The notes: generated from the letters alone by a model not told the origin. A stretch of 64,000 nucleotides of DNA from Maratus speciosus (GCA_963932465.1 OZ010787.1:13628926-13692925), one strand, 5' to 3'. Positions 11,340 to 23,997 are shown, counted from the stretch's first letter. Translations and numbers: made by a program.

Positions 11340-11960
11340 TTCTTTTCTTTTTATATCGGGCCATTTAATAGAAAAAAAGCCCAAACTCTTTGAAATTTTT
11401 ATGAGTCACAGATTTAATGGTTTCGAAGCCTGTATTTATTCGTGAAAAAATATTGACATTTAGTGGTAAAGGGCGCTTGTAATAAGACTTTCTTTTTTTA
11501 CCTCGGGTCATTTAATAAAAAAATAACAGTTCTTAATGACCAAATTCTTTGAAATTGTTAGAAGTTATAAATATGATGGATAAAACTATTTAAAAAATAT
11601 TTAGTTATAAAAGGGCTGCGTTTTCTTCTCACTTTTTTTTTTTCGCACCGGCTTATTTATTATTAAAAAACAAAATAGTTCTTATAGTCCAAACTCTTTG
11701 AAATTTTTATGAGTTATAAATATAATGTTTTGGAGACCTGCGTATAATTTTCATGCAAAAATATGGATATTTAGGTGTAAAAACATGAACAAAAGAACAA
11801 AAAAAAAAAACAAAAAAAAAAACATAACACGTATTCGCGTGATGAGCAAAAATTTTGCACATTTTATTTTTTTGGGCCGCGAAATATTTCAGTGAAGTTT
11901 TCTTCGAAATTTTAAGAATTAACAAAGGTATCAATATTTTAATATCCAACATTTCATTTA
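11340..11960 (+). repeat. Degenerate tandem repeat, about 150-160 bp unit
   Basis: The words CCAAACTCTTTGAAATTTTT and close variants recur at about 11378, 11540 and 11688. Each is followed by ATGAGTTATAAATATAATG-like sequence and preceded by a T-rich block. One inverted relative lies at 21410-21500. No protein is supported here. The stretch 10920-11340 shows no gene. Confidence 0.55.
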
Positions 11961-12235
11961 CTTTGAAATGAGATTTTGTGTCATAAAATTACATTATTTA
12001 AAATTTTATCTCTGTGTTTGTACAGTCCTTATAAGAATATGGGAGAAAATGATCCCACATCTTCAGATATATTTAATTCTTTCAGAGAAAAATCATGCCT
12101 CCTGATCCTAAAGGAAAAGGGTTAATATAAAATGCAATACTAACGATCGTTAGAAAAGGATTTAACAGTTATGCCTAACCGAAAATTCTCTTATAAAGAC
12201 AATACTCTAATTTTAAAAAGACAAGCTCGGATATA
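11961..12235. other. No gene seen
   Basis: AT-rich sequence without recognisable coding or repeat structure. Confidence 0.4.
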
Positions 12236-13262
12236 CAGGGTGTCTTAAAACCCTGACACATTTTAACCCTTTATGTACTGAATTATAAATTCATGAAAAT
12301 TTTGTCTTCTAAAGCATTTTTCATGAATTTTTGAAACTACATTAGAAGATTTACATAATCATTTAATAAATTTTAGAAAGATTGAAGGATTTAGAAGGAT
12401 TACTTAAATTTGAATTTATAGGGATTTTGTGCAATATTTATAACCCCACTCAAATCTTTTATTTTAAATATTTTTTCTAGTATTTTGTAGAATTAGGAAA
12501 TGTACAAATATAATAGTCTTACAATAGAAATATAGAAATATTTCCGAATTGAAAAATGCCCCCACCCCTACCCCCAACGGCAAGAAAGCTGAAAAGATGC
12601 AAAGGCAAAAGAAATCATCCTTTTAAAAATATTTTTGTTTCGTGTAACCAATAATGTTTTTGGAACAAGATAAAGTAATGCATATATAACGCATTCTAAA
12701 CTGCATTACTACTAATCTATGTGTTAAATGAATTTTATAACAAGTTATTTTAATGGTACTTATAAGTACCGCCAGTAGATAATGGGTTAAAATTCAATAT
12801 TAAATAAAGTAATTATCGTATAGGAGTTCGGTTTGGACTAAAACGCTTTTCACGGTGAAAAGCTTTCTTGAATCGGCTACTAAAAAAGTTAGTTCCAAAG
12901 TTCGATAATAGATGGCACCACTTATCCATATATTTGGTTTCAAACATGCGTTTTTTTCTGATTTTCCGATTAGTTTTGGCGTTGCGACACAGAAATGGTG
13001 ACTCCCGGCGAAAAAGCTAATTGCGTAGGTTGGTTTTTCAAAACAAATTAAAACTAGTATCAAAATCAGACAAAACGCATGTTTGAAACGTAACATAGAC
13101 AAGTGCCGCCATCTATGATCGAAGTTCAAGCTATATTTTTAATTCGATTGATGAAAACCTTTCATCGTGAAAAGCATTTTAGACCAAACCGCACTCCTGT
13201 ACGACAATTACTTGATTTTATATTGAATTTTAAAATGTGTCACGGCCTTTTGGGACACCCTG
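12236..13262. mobile_element. Foldback MITE with CAGGGTGTC termini, copy 2
   Basis: TA|CAGGGTGTCTTAAAACC to CTTTTGGGACACCCTG|TA. The right 450 bp are close to 6924-7426 (shared GACAATTACTTGATTTTA and ACAAGTGCCGCCATC), while the left part carries about 500 bp of additional AT-rich sequence. Confidence 0.8.
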
Positions 13263-13399
13263 TATTTTAAAATGTTGGTGTATAATAAAGATAAATGTCA
13301 AACAATATAAGAATTTTAACATTCTTCTCATTACATATTTGAAAAAATCATTTTGCCTTTTATGGTACTAATGGGGCATTTTTATTTGTGTTAGCAAAT

Positions 13400-13519
13400 A
13401 AAACTAAAATGACATGCATTCCTTTGACATGTTTTTTCGTCATCATAATTTCAATGTGCCTCAGAAGTTTAACCACACATTTAAGTGTGCCGCGAGGTGT
13501 AAAAAGTTGAGAAACACTG
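13400..13519. mobile_element. hAT right-end fragment (CAGTGTTTCTCAAC family)
   Basis: The sequence ends GTTGAGAAACACTG; read on the other strand this is the common hAT terminus CAGTGTTTCTCAAC followed by ACACCTCGCGGCACAC. No matching left end is nearby. A related end starts at 27630. Confidence 0.55.
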
Positions 13520-13742
13520 CTTTATAATATCATAATAGAATAGTATACAGAAAATCTTTAGTATAATTTGGAATGTATTGACTCTGATAGTATGACAAGC
13601 ATTTCAATTATCACGAAAGTTGAAAGAACCCTAATTGCCCGGCTGTTATTATCTTTCAGTGCTCTTAGGTAATTGAAATTTACTACATAATGGAAATTAT
13701 GGTATATAACTGCGAAACTTCTATGGAATTCAGGTTTACGTA

Positions 13743-15022
13743 CAGTCGTGGGAAAAAAAAAGTAAACACCCCCTACTAACTCCTCAATAAATTATCGTAG
13801 ACGAAAGTTACTGGTACCGAACTATTGGAAATAAAGTCTACTTTTAAATGACGTATATAAAATTTGATTAGGGGGCCTTCTACATATTAAAACGAATCCA
13901 AACTTCATTTTTTTCAATGGCAATACCCAATTTTAACGAGATATTTCAAATCTTTGGTTCAACCTATGCCTAGACACCAAATTTCAAGTAATTTGAATGA
14001 TAAGTTTTTGAATTATAAGCATTCAAAATTTAGTGCTTCTAATGTTAAATTACATTTTCATATTTTTATTTATAACTTCTGAAATTATGATCCAAATATT
14101 CTAATTTTTTGTGTAGCAATAATACTAATATACCCAAACATAAATACGTTGAATTTGCAATTTTTATAATTTTCTGATATGAATTATGAATTATGAAATT
14201 AATATTCAAAAAAAATTATGAATTGCAACCTACAATTTTTTTGATGGATTCAAATTTCTTAAGTCCTACTTCATGAAAATCCAAAATTTCACATTTTTCT
14301 TCCAAGTAGTTTTAAAATTATGCTTAAAAAACGGCAAAATGATGGTTTAAGGGCCGTCTATGATAGAAGTGACTAAATATTTTGAAATTTCTTATGCTAT
14401 CCTGTAATCTAACAGGTTTAATTGACTGCTTAACCCCTTAACCTACGATTTACGTCTCACAGCTCCACGGTTTGGCAAATCCATAGCTACCACTAAAATT
14501 TAATAGAGATTTTCGCCTTGTTTAATCATGGAATTTCGACGATTAAATTAAACTATATTTACTGTTAAATTTTAGTGGTAAGAAGAATTTACATTTGGCT
14601 CGATCATCGTACGCGGGCTATGCCCGTCATTGTAGGTTAAGTGGTTAAAGAGCCTTGATGAAGAAGGGAGCTCTCTTGGGTAACAATCGAGTACCGAACT
14701 TCAATTTAGATAATGCCCTTAAAATGCGCTCGTTTTAAAATAATTAATTTCTCGGAATCTTATGGTACGAATCGCATAAAAATTTGCTTTTAGACTAATT
14801 GAAGGGTGTAGAGTTCATTTATGCTGTCAGAATTGTGTACTGCTATTGAAAAAAACAAAGTTATGGTTCGTTTTAATATGTAGATGCCCCCCTAAGCAAA
14901 TTTTATATACATGATTTAAAAGTAGACTTTATTTCCAATCGTTCGGTACCACTAACCTTCTTCTACGATAATTTGTTGAAGAGTTAGCAGGAGGTGTTTA
15001 CTTTTTCTTTTTTCCACGACTG
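13743..15022. mobile_element. CAGTCGTGG foldback element, copy 2 (complete)
   Basis: Complete copy: TA|CAGTCGTGGGAAAAAAAAAG at the left and TTTTTTCCACGACTG|TA at the right. The arms are inverted repeats for about 180 bp, including GGTACCGAAC against CGTTCGGTACC and GTAGACTTTATTTCCAATCG. A TTAA MITE sits inside it at 14434-14644. No open reading frame of note; probably mobilised in trans by a Tc1/mariner-type transposase. Confidence 0.85.
14434..14644. mobile_element. TTAA-flanked MITE nested in the foldback element
   Basis: TTAA|CCCCTTAACCTACGATTTAC and GTAGGTTAAGTGG|TTAA bound 211 bp. The core CCACTAAAATTTAATAGAGA and its inverse lie symmetrically inside. A longer relative is at 33230-33529. 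Confidence 0.8.
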
Positions 15023-15678
15023 TACATTCTATATTAATACTGGTTCGATTTTTTTTAATTGATTTTTTTTCTATAAAAAAAAAAAAAAAAAATTGGTGCA
15101 AAATACAATATAAGTGTATAAATGTTTTTAATGTGTACTAGAGCAGCGCTCAATAATATTTTGACAACATTATATTAGCTCTTATTTCGTTTAATATTCT
15201 TGGATTTTTCTTGGGTTTCATGTTATTTTCTAGCAAATCGTAGTTAATTTGCTAAAATTCTGTAAAACGTTGACTATGGTTAAATAAAACAAATGATTGA
15301 TTTTTGTATGTTATTATTGTTTTAAATTAAGTCAATTATTATCTTTGTCAAAATACTTTTGAGCGCTACTGTATATTAATTGCATGGATATATAAGATTC
15401 CATTCAGTAGCTTTGAATCAATCAAAGTGTAACATTTTCAATTGCACCGAATTTACTACTTTTCGTTTCATTTTGGAAATCAATGCATTTTTCTTCGTTT
15501 TAAAGAAACATATTATTATATAATTACTTTTTTATATAAAAATATTAATTTTTTTTACATTATCCCTTGTGAAAAAAGACATTTTGATATTAATGCTGCA
15601 TCAATGTTATGTATGTCAATTTGAGGGATGGCTTTTCATTTACAGTATATTCAGTTATTAAATTTTAACAAATATAAA
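15023..15678. other. No gene seen
   Basis: AT-rich, with a short A-run near 15075-15092. No motif recognised. Confidence 0.5.
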
Positions 15679-16670
15679 TAGCTCAGTGGTAGGGGAGGAA
15701 AAAAAGGCCGAATTCGGAATTAATTAGGGGAAAGCTGGAATTTGTTTTAATCCATTTAGTTTAGGTCTAGAATGAATATGCTAAGTTTTCCCCCTCGTAG
15801 TAGGTGAGCGTTAGAAAATATGTACAGATTTATAGTCAAAAAACACGTTTTTTTTTTTAAATACCATAACAATATCTCAAAACAGCTAACTCTGTCAAAA
15901 ACATTGTCAGTACAAATGTTGTAGAGCTTAAAATTCTGAATAAAATGAGTACCATCATTAATATTTTTGTTCAACATTAAGGTCGCAATTCTATTTCAAA
16001 AATTTTCAAATTAAGAGCTTGAAGCCAGGAGAGACCAAGTTAACATAAAAATATCTCTAAATTGCGGTCTTAATATCGAACAAAAATATTAAGTGTAGGT
16101 ACTCATTTTATTCAGAATTCTAGGCCCTACAAATTTTGTATTGACAATGTTTTTGATAGACTAGCTGTTTTGAGATATTGTCAAGTTAATTAAAAAAAAA
16201 ACGTGTTTTTCGAAAATAAATATGTACATTTTCTAACATTCACGCAAGTACGAGGAAGAAAACATAGTACGTTCATTTTAGACCTAAATTGAAGGGATTA
16301 AAACAATTTTCAGTTTTCTCCAAATTAATTCTGAGTTCAACCACCGAGCACGTTTCTAAAACTTTAAAGTAGAATTGTGATATTAATGTTCAACGAAAAT
16401 ATTAAAAGTAGGTACTCATTTTACTCAGAATTTTAAGCTCTACAACATTTGTACTGAAAATGTTTTTGACAGAGTTAGCTGTTTTGAGATATTGTTATGG
16501 TATGCAAAAAACGTGTTTTTAAACTATAAATCTATACATATTTCCTAACGCTCACCTAGTACGAGAGGGAAAACATAGCATATTCATTCTAGACCTAAAC
16601 AGAGGGGATTAAAACAATTTCCAGCTTTCCCCTAATTAATTCCGAATTCAACTCCCAAACCACTGGGCTA
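15679..16670. mobile_element. Three-arm palindromic element with TAGCYCAGTGG termini
   Basis: Left TAGCTCAGTGGTAGGGG and the inverse of the right end TAGCCCAGTGGTTTGGGAG are terminal inverted repeats with TA at each outer edge. The interior is built from three copies of one unit of about 320 bp: the first (about 15695-15985) inverted, then two in direct order (about 16020-16345 and 16350-16665). Shared words include GGTACTCATTTTA, GCTGTTTTGAGATATTG and AAACGTGTTTTT. Confidence 0.75.
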
Positions 16671-17345
16671 AAATAACTTTTTCAATACTTATATTTTTAC
16701 GTAATTCTTTATACGTAACATCATCTTTTTCTTTAAAAAAATTTAGAACTCTTTGTTGATGTAAGAATAAAATACGGTTACATGTGTTTTATGAAATCTT
16801 AATTAATTCTTATTGTATTCTTTGTCTTTTTCAATTGGCAAAACCCATTTTTCACAAAATTTACACAGTGACTCTCAAAAGTATTCGTACGGTTTAAAAA
16901 TTTGTTCTAAAAAGGGAGTACCCTAGAATTGAATCCAAATATGAGGTCCAATATTTTTACACATCATCTCTATGTTATTCTATGTTATTTAAATAGTGAC
17001 AGATTTTCTTTTTATATAAAAATGAAACAGAAAAAGGCAGAGAAAGAACACGCTACAAAAGTCTTCGTACACTGAAACATTTTCGGATAAATTCATTATT
17101 AAAATTATTGTCTGTTGCTTTATTTTTATTTTTCCATTGTGGTGGCATTTAAAAAATCGCTTGGCTTTAATTTTTGTTTGCTTTCTCCGTAATATTCTAT
17201 TTATTATTTAAAAATGGCTCGTAGTCGTAAGGAAAGAACTAACAGCTTTCGAAAATTCATTATCTATCATCATAATAGTGGTAAATCGGTTCGGAATATT
17301 ACCAAATTAGTTTATGTATCCACGGTACAGTATGTGATAAAACAT

Positions 17346-17585
17346 ATTGGTCTTGGACATTTCTTTTTTGAGGCCTATAGCAATTATGGCTTCCGCCTCG
17401 AATGATCCTTACTATTCACAGGAACAACAACAAGACACAAATATTTTATTTCTTTTTCTCATTGCATATTTTATATAACTACAGATGGACATTCACAATT
17501 ACATCCATTTCTTACCCGAGGATTCGAACTCAGGCCCCCGCCGTGGCAACAGCAACCATCGCTACTGATCACGCCACTGGACGAC
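17346..17585 (-). mobile_element. tRNA-derived SINE inserted in the Tc1 transposase
   Basis: Flanked by a perfect 12-bp duplication GTGATAAAACAT (17334-17345 and 17586-17597). On the minus strand it begins GTCGTCCAGTGGCGTGATCA (A-box-like) and has GAGTTCGAATCC (B box) about 45 bp later, then an unrelated AT-rich tail. Length is 240 bp. Confidence 0.85.
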
Positions 17586-18453
17586 GTGATAAAACATTTA
17601 AAGAAGAAACTTGGATCGAAAACAAGGTAAGAAAAGGTAGTCCGTCAAATTAACACAAAGTGATCAGAGATTTATAATTAGAAAAAATTGTGAAAAATCC
17701 ACGTTTAAGTGCTGTAAAAGTTGCTACAGAATTTAATGAAAAATTTTCTACTTCATTTTCACCTGAAACTGTTCGATGAGTGCTGAGATCAGCTGGATTA
17801 AATGGGCGTTCTGCCGGTAGAAATTTTTTTGTTAGTGCGAAAAACAGAAAACTTAGGCCTTTCCTTCGCAAAATCAATGATAAATAAACCCGAATCGTAT
17901 TGGAATAATGTCTTATTTGCAGATGAAAGAAAATTTAATGTTTTTGCTTCCGATGGGCTTATAATTGTATGGAGAAGAAAAAAATGAAGAACTTAATCCC
18001 AAGAACTTAGTTTAGAGCAGTTAAGCATGGCGACGGAGGTGTCCTTGTGTGGGCGTCAGGCCCGTAGCTAGACGATGCTTCCAGGTCGGGCAAATGTTTT
18101 TCCAAGAGGGGCAAAATTACTTCTTCACTTTTTTAGACTTTTACGATCCTTTAAAAATATGTATTACGTTTTCAGATTCGGTATAAGTTTATAGCTCTTC
18201 CCGAAGCAGTTGAAAAGTGATATTCTTTCATCTTATTGTCAATTCATAAAGTAATTTTTGTAAATATGGTTAAGATAATATGGATTTCCACAAAAATGTT
18301 GGATGTTGTTGAGGATTGCAACAACAGCGTCACCATCCAGTTGTTTGGGGACACCCCCTCTCCCACCGTTGTCCGCAGAAAAATCTAGACACTTGCATTT
18401 TTATGTTTTAATAATAATAAACTAATAATACAATATTCCAAGAAATTCATTTA

Positions 18454-18812
18454 CAGTAAAACCTGTAAAAACGGATTCGCAAAGGATCGAAAAAATATTC
18501 CGTTTTAGACAAGTTTCCATCTTATGAGATATAACTGCAGTGTTGAATTTAGGCATTTTGCTTCGGGAAAGATTACTGATGCTCCCGGAGTGGTAGACAG
18601 TATGGAGCTTTTAGGGTTGGAATTGCACTTTTACAACTTTAATAAGCGCAAAATTAGAAAGCTTCCGGGATGCCCATTGGAGAACCCACCTCCCGGGTTA
18701 CCCCCTGAATTCATTATTTATTGTATGGTATTCCTTTCAACGGGATCGTAAAATGCTCTCATGTAAGACAGGATTTTGTTATAGACAGCTTCCATTTACA
18801 CAGGTTTTACAG
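18454..18812. mobile_element. MITE with CAGTAAAACCTGTAAAAACG termini
   Basis: TA|CAGTAAAACCTGTAAAAACG and CCATTTACACAGGTTTTACAG|TA bound 359 bp. The end resembles Tigger/pogo termini (compare 53542). It is nested in the hAT element. Confidence 0.7.
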
Positions 18813-19067
18813 TATTTGTGGAATTTTATATGATTTAAAATTTAATATAAAGAAGGCCTTGGTAATTACGTTTATAGTTTCATCACTTATTTACAAAATA
18901 GGTAACCCACTCACAGCAAAATATTAATATATTTTCACGGGGTTTTTACACGTACTTTAAAACCATAATATGTGTTTATAACTGATAACATTTTCAAACA
19001 GTTTGCACAACAGAAAAAAAGTCACTGCCGGCTAGGCCTGCAAGCACAGGTAGATCTCGAAGTTAAG

Positions 19068-19308
19068 CAGAGGTGCCAAGTGCCAAGTTGCCACTAATCC
19101 TCCATAATATGTGGGTTAATTTAACCCTGGTTTAATACATTTCACACCAGAATTTTTTTTCAGAGATGAAATTAAATAAGTTTCACGTAGAAAACTGGAA
19201 TTAAATAAATAAAGATTGATCAAATAATTTTTCTGGTTCGAAACTTTGTAAAACTGGGTTAAATTGCCCCACACATTACGGAAGATTAGTGCGAGCTTGG
19301 CACCTCTG
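19068..19308. mobile_element. Palindromic MITE with CAGAGGTGCCAAG termini, 6-bp duplication
   Basis: CAGAGGTGCCAAG and CTTGGCACCTCTG bound 241 bp. GTTAAG is present directly outside both ends (19062-19067 and 19309-19314). The arms extend as imperfect inverted repeats (CCTCCATAATATGTGGG against CCCCACACATTACGG). Confidence 0.75.
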
Positions 19309-19389
19309 GTTAAGTACTAATTTCACCAAAAAAGCTAAATCAAGATAAGAGATAAACCAGTTAAATCGCTTTTGACGAGTTTTTAATTT

Positions 19390-20230
19390 CATTTTTCTGT
19401 AAGAGTTGGTTTTATCAGAAACATATTAATACATTCATTTTTTAATCAACCCCGATTTTTTTCACCCCTTAAGAATATTTTTAGTAATATCATTCATTAG
19501 TAAGAGTTCATCTTATCAAAAACTTGTTACTACAAAAGTTATAGATAATATTAAGAAGATTTATATAATAAATTTAAACCGTGTGGTGATTGTTTCATTA
19601 AATGAACCACACACTGAATTTTAAATTCTGACGTTTTTTTTATTGATGCACGTGCACGTTTAATAATACAACCCTATATACAGCATCTCTGAGGGTTGTC
19701 AAAAATTTTCATCACGCCAATGATACTGTTTTTGTTGCCTTAGTGGTAGATTAGCGGAGATGTGATTTTTTTTTCTTCTACAACACCTCCTTTTTTATTT
19801 TATTTTAATTTATTTATTTATTTGTTTATTTGTGTGTAAGAGTTGGTCCTATCATACACTTGTCAATACAAAAGTTGTAGATAATATTAAGAAGATTTAT
19901 AATAAATTCAAGCGGATTTGATACCTTCTAAATTGACGAAGTTATGATTTTTTTTCTTCAACGCCCCCCCCCCCCCCCTCCTTTTTTTCTTGCTGTAAGA
20001 GTTGGTCTTGTCAAAAAATTGTCAATATAAAAGTTGTATACAATATTAAGAAAATTCATAATAAATTTAAGTGGATTTCATATATATATTGTGAATTGAC
20101 AAAGTTAGGATTTTGTTTCTTCTTAAAACCCTATTTTTTGCGCCCCTTGAGGCCATTTTAATGATATCAAAAATCTGTCATACATAAATTTTTGGCCCTT
20201 TTCCTAGAAGTAGTAATAAGTTTAAACGGA
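19390..20230 (+). repeat. Degenerate tandem repeat, GTAAGAGTTGG units
   Basis: GTAAGAGTTGGTYYTATCA-like starts recur at about 19399, 19500, 19836 and 19995. They are followed by ACAAAAGTTGTAGATAATAT and AAGAAGATTTATAATAAATT. The last units are about 159 bp apart. No protein is evident. Confidence 0.6.
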
Positions 20231-20534
20231 TTCGATATGTATTATAATTAAGAAATTATGGTTTTTTTCCTGCTTTCCCAAAAATCCTCTCCATTTCCAT
20301 TTTCTGTCTCTTGATTTTATGTATGAGTTTAGAAGAGATTTCTGCAGAATTATGGAAGATTTCGTGTTTATACAAATGCGATATATATATATATAGATAG
20401 ATAGATAAAGTTTTCAACTTGGTGGTGGTTTTGGGCTCTAGGTATCATGATCGGCATAGATCTGTCAAAAAAAATTCAGAAATTCCGACGTAGGGGAGAA
20501 TGTAATAGGTAGTGTTTCTTACGAAATCTACCTA

Positions 20535-20680
20535 AAATAGGGGTGCACAAGCTTTTTTAGAGGAGGGCCACTTACAAAAATGTCTGGGCTGTTGAAGGCC
20601 ACATCAGTAACACACAGAGAGAATTTTGTTTTAGGGAGGTGGGAGGGAATCTGTGGCCTATAATCAGATAAAAATGAGGA
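20535..20680. mobile_element. hAT terminus fragment (AGGGGTGCACAAGC)
   Basis: AGGGGTGCACAAGCTTTTTT then AGGAGGGCCAC is a familiar hAT end pattern. No partner end was identified. Confidence 0.4.
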
Positions 20681-20714
20681 TTTCAGAGGCAGGGGAGTTT
20701 TACCCCTTTTTCAC

Positions 20715-21340
20715 ACCTGATTAACGAAATTCGCGATTCTTAACTGAATCTGACGAAATTTAGAATTTTTTCCGCGGTAAATTGACAAATTTTCCGAGTT
20801 TTTTCTCGTGATAAACTGGTGAAATTCGCGATTTTTACGCAGCCGATCACCAAAATTTGAATTTTTTTCGTGCCTGATCAACGAAATTCACGATTCTTAA
20901 TTGTCAGACGAAATTTACAATATTTTCCCGCGTCAAATTGACGAAATTTGCATTATTTCTCGCGGAAAACTCACGAAATTCGCGATTTTCTCTCGCGGTA
21001 AACTGACGAAACTCAACAAAATTTGCGATTTTCCGCTCACGATCGACAAAATTCGCGATTTTTCAAGGCTCGATCGACAAAATTCGCGATTTTTCCGTTC
21101 TCAATCGGCGAAAATCGCGATTTTTCCATGTCTGATTCACGAAATACACTGTTTTTTCATGCCCGATTGGCGAAATTCGAGTTATTTTTAGACTAGCGAC
21201 TGATGGAATATGCATCTTGGGAATTTCCTATGCTAATATGTATGATATTGACCGGACGATTAACGAAGTTCACGATTTTTAATTGACTAACGAAATTTGC
21301 AATTTTTTCCCGCGACAAATTGACGAAATTCACGTTTTTT
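20715..21340 (+). repeat. 31-bp minisatellite, unit GACGAAATTCGCGATTTTT
   Basis: About sixteen units in 20715-21190 and three more at 21255-21340. The core ACGAAATTCGCGATTTTT recurs at spacings of 29-34 bp, settling to about 31 bp for the units from 21046 to 21170. One unit has the perfect palindrome AAAATCGCGATTTT. Between cores are variable Y-rich bits and CCTGATCGAC-like words. One frame stays open for 96 codons and reads as a repetitive, K/R/F-rich string (RGKLTKFAIFS); I take this as a by-product of the period, not a gene. Confidence 0.85.
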
Positions 21341-22875
21341 CCCCGCAAGTCTTCTTACAAGCGTCTTTCCACTAAATATCAATAGTTTTCCACCACTCTT
21401 TTGCATAGGCTTTGAAACCATTATATTTATGACTCATAAAAATTTCAAAGAGTAAAGACAATAAGAACTATTTTTTTTTAAAATATTAAATGTCTGATGA
21501 GAAAAAAAAAAAATCCGCATAGTTTAAAATTCCGAATCCGCTATTTTTTGTTGAAATACGGAAGAATATATTTATTTTACTTTACATTTTACTTTAAAAT
21601 GTCGCATTCGGTATAAATATTGCGTAAATATGAGGTTCGTTTTGAATTTTTTTTTTCAGTGTAATTTTTTAAAAAATCGGATTAAAGATACAATCTAATA
21701 CAAATATAAGATTAATGTCATCACATGACGGGCGACAATGGGCTGGTCAGCAAATATCACACAAATAAAAACTATCATGAAAGTGTATGTCAATATAATT
21801 CATTATTATGGTTTCCATTCGAACTCTCTATTCTCTAACACAATCACGAAAACATTTTTATGCTTAAATGCCATAAATTTACAATTATTTTTATTCTGAC
21901 CCCACGATAGCAAATAGCGTTTTCTGTTTTCTATAAAGACAAAGTATATTTCAGAAAAAAAAATGCAAAATGGTGTTATAAGTCAATTTTTGAGGCTAGT
22001 AAAGGCCATCTTAAACACTATCATTTAAAGCTGAAGATTCGATTCATTTGTCAAAAAATGAAAAATGCTTTTCGATTCTAAACTATATCAATAATCTTGC
22101 CTGCGAATGTCATGCCTTTACATTTAAAAATAAGTCCGCGAACTCACTATAAAGTTTCGCAAAGTCGAGTGAACAAAAACATTTTTTACAAACAGCCGTA
22201 TGTGATTATTATTGCAAACTGCAGCTATAAATTACGGAAATACCAAAATAAAAATGAGTATTTCATAGCTTAAAAATATTAATGCTCGTTTAGTATTTTT
22301 GTTATTTTTTTTTTTAATTTATATTTCCGTTTCACAATCTTACATTTATTTCCCCCTTTTCATACGAGAAACTATGTGATATTTGAATATTTATATCGTA
22401 TATATAGGAAGAAGGGAAGAAAACAACTAAAAAATAGAATAAATAAGGGGGTATCTTTGTTAAAAATAAAGAGTTGGGGGAAAAACCAGGAAAAAACGAA
22501 CACTTTTTGCACTCATAAAAAGAATAATTTAATTCAGTAATAATCTCATTGCTAAATTTCATTTAAATAATCTAATTAATATAAAATACTATATTAATAC
22601 ATGGAATATTGTGTCAAGATTGCTGTCAAAGAACATTTCCCACTTTTGTTGAAAAGCCCCCTAAAGCAATATAGTGAAGACAAAACCACAATGTCAAAAC
22701 CACATGATTGTAACACATGATAGTTGCCTCTTTTGTGGAACTGAAAATCCAAGCATTTGGTTTCAACCTTACCTCATTTCAATAAATATCAGGTATGACA
22801 GTTATACAAAGAAAACGATTTTTGCGGACATCAGAAGCAGTTTGAGAAAAATAATTAAGAGGATTATGTCTAAAC
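21341..22875. other. Interior of the hAT element, no gene seen
   Basis: An inverted relative of the 11.3-11.9 kb repeat lies at about 21410-21500. The rest is AT-rich and unrecognised. Confidence 0.5.
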
Positions 22876-23997
22876 CAGTGGTTCCCAACGTGGGGCGTAC
22901 GCCCCACAGGGGCGTAATTTCAGATTTCTTATTAACAAATTTTCTGTCATTTTTTCCCTTATGAGGGTAGTGTCGTAATCTAAAAATGGAAATAATAGAT
23001 GACAAAATTAAAAAAAATAATTGAATAAGAATTAATTTTCGAAACCTTTCCATTTCAAAGTTCAAAATACATTTACACCAAAATAATTTTCTGAATTTCT
23101 TTTACATATTTTGATATTTTTTATATATTAAAAATCATGTTAATTTTTCCGGTTTTAATATTATTTTAGTCAAACACATTTCGTTTTTGTACGATTTATT
23201 AAAAAAAAAAAAAAAAAAAAAAAAAACTTCTATTCAAAGTGCAATATGTCTCATGAAGGAGCTTTTACATATGAAATTTTGTAGGAGATCTAAAATTGTC
23301 TATTTTGACATGGTTAATCTAGAAAATGTTTTGAATTATTTAAATGAGGTACTAATTTTATGAAATTATTAAATCTCCGTGCGCATCGCAGAAGGAAATG
23401 GGTAGAAAGTGAACTTCTTAAGGCTCTTCTGTAGACTATAAAAATGGTGGCCAAATAATAATGGGAAAAAGAAAGTCCGCTATCAAGGAAGTATGTGATG
23501 AGGGGAAAGAAAAATAATTACTTAAAATGGATAAAAGCGCGAATACAGAAATGTGAATTATGTTATCTATACAGTCTCGGTGATAAACTAAAATCACTTG
23601 TTCTTAAGGAAGTACATACTAAAATGCACGAATTCTTACAAAATGTGAGAGAGATCTCAAGAAATTTTACGACGATAAAAATGTAGGCTATTTATCACTT
23701 TTAAGTCTGAGGTAAGTTGCGCAGAAACAATAAAACTTTTGTAGATGTAAATGCGAACATCCATGGCCTCATTCCATTCATAGAGTTATGTTAAAAACAT
23801 ACTTATAATAATAAAATGATTTTTGATAAAGAATGCCAAATCACTTATCCAAGTTGATGCTATTTTCGGATCCTTCCGGGAAAATAGAAGTTTATATTTT
23901 AAGTAATAAGATTTATACGATATAGAAGGGAAGCGGAGACATCAAGATTTTAGAGACGCTTAGGTGGGGCGCGGCCAAAAAAGGTTGGGAACCACTG
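22876..23997. mobile_element. hAT element nested in the 6.3 kb hAT element
   Basis: CAGTGGTTCCCAACGTGGGG at the left and GGTTGGGAACCACTG at the right, with a perfect 8-bp duplication GTCTAAAC (22868-22875, 23998-24005). The left end has the palindrome TGGGGCGTACGCCCCA. An open stretch at 23495-23686 (MMRGKKNNYLKWIKARIQKC) is short and unrecognised. Probably a non-autonomous deletion derivative. Confidence 0.9.

Noticed and set aside
12800..13129. 109-residue minus-strand open frame
   Set aside because: It lies inside the foldback MITE 12236-13262 and has no recognisable protein features.
19023..19067. 5S rRNA-like fragment (GATCTCGAAGTTAAGCAG)
   Set aside because: Only about 18 bases resemble the 5S box C region and the upstream part does not match; it overlaps the MITE border, so chance is likely.
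20715..21190. CRISPR-like array
   Set aside because: Units run head to tail with degenerate, related linkers instead of unique spacers, and the host is a eukaryote.
20901..21191. 96-residue open frame through the 31-bp minisatellite
   Set aside because: The frame follows from a repeat that lacks stop codons; there is no domain, no context and the start is arbitrary.
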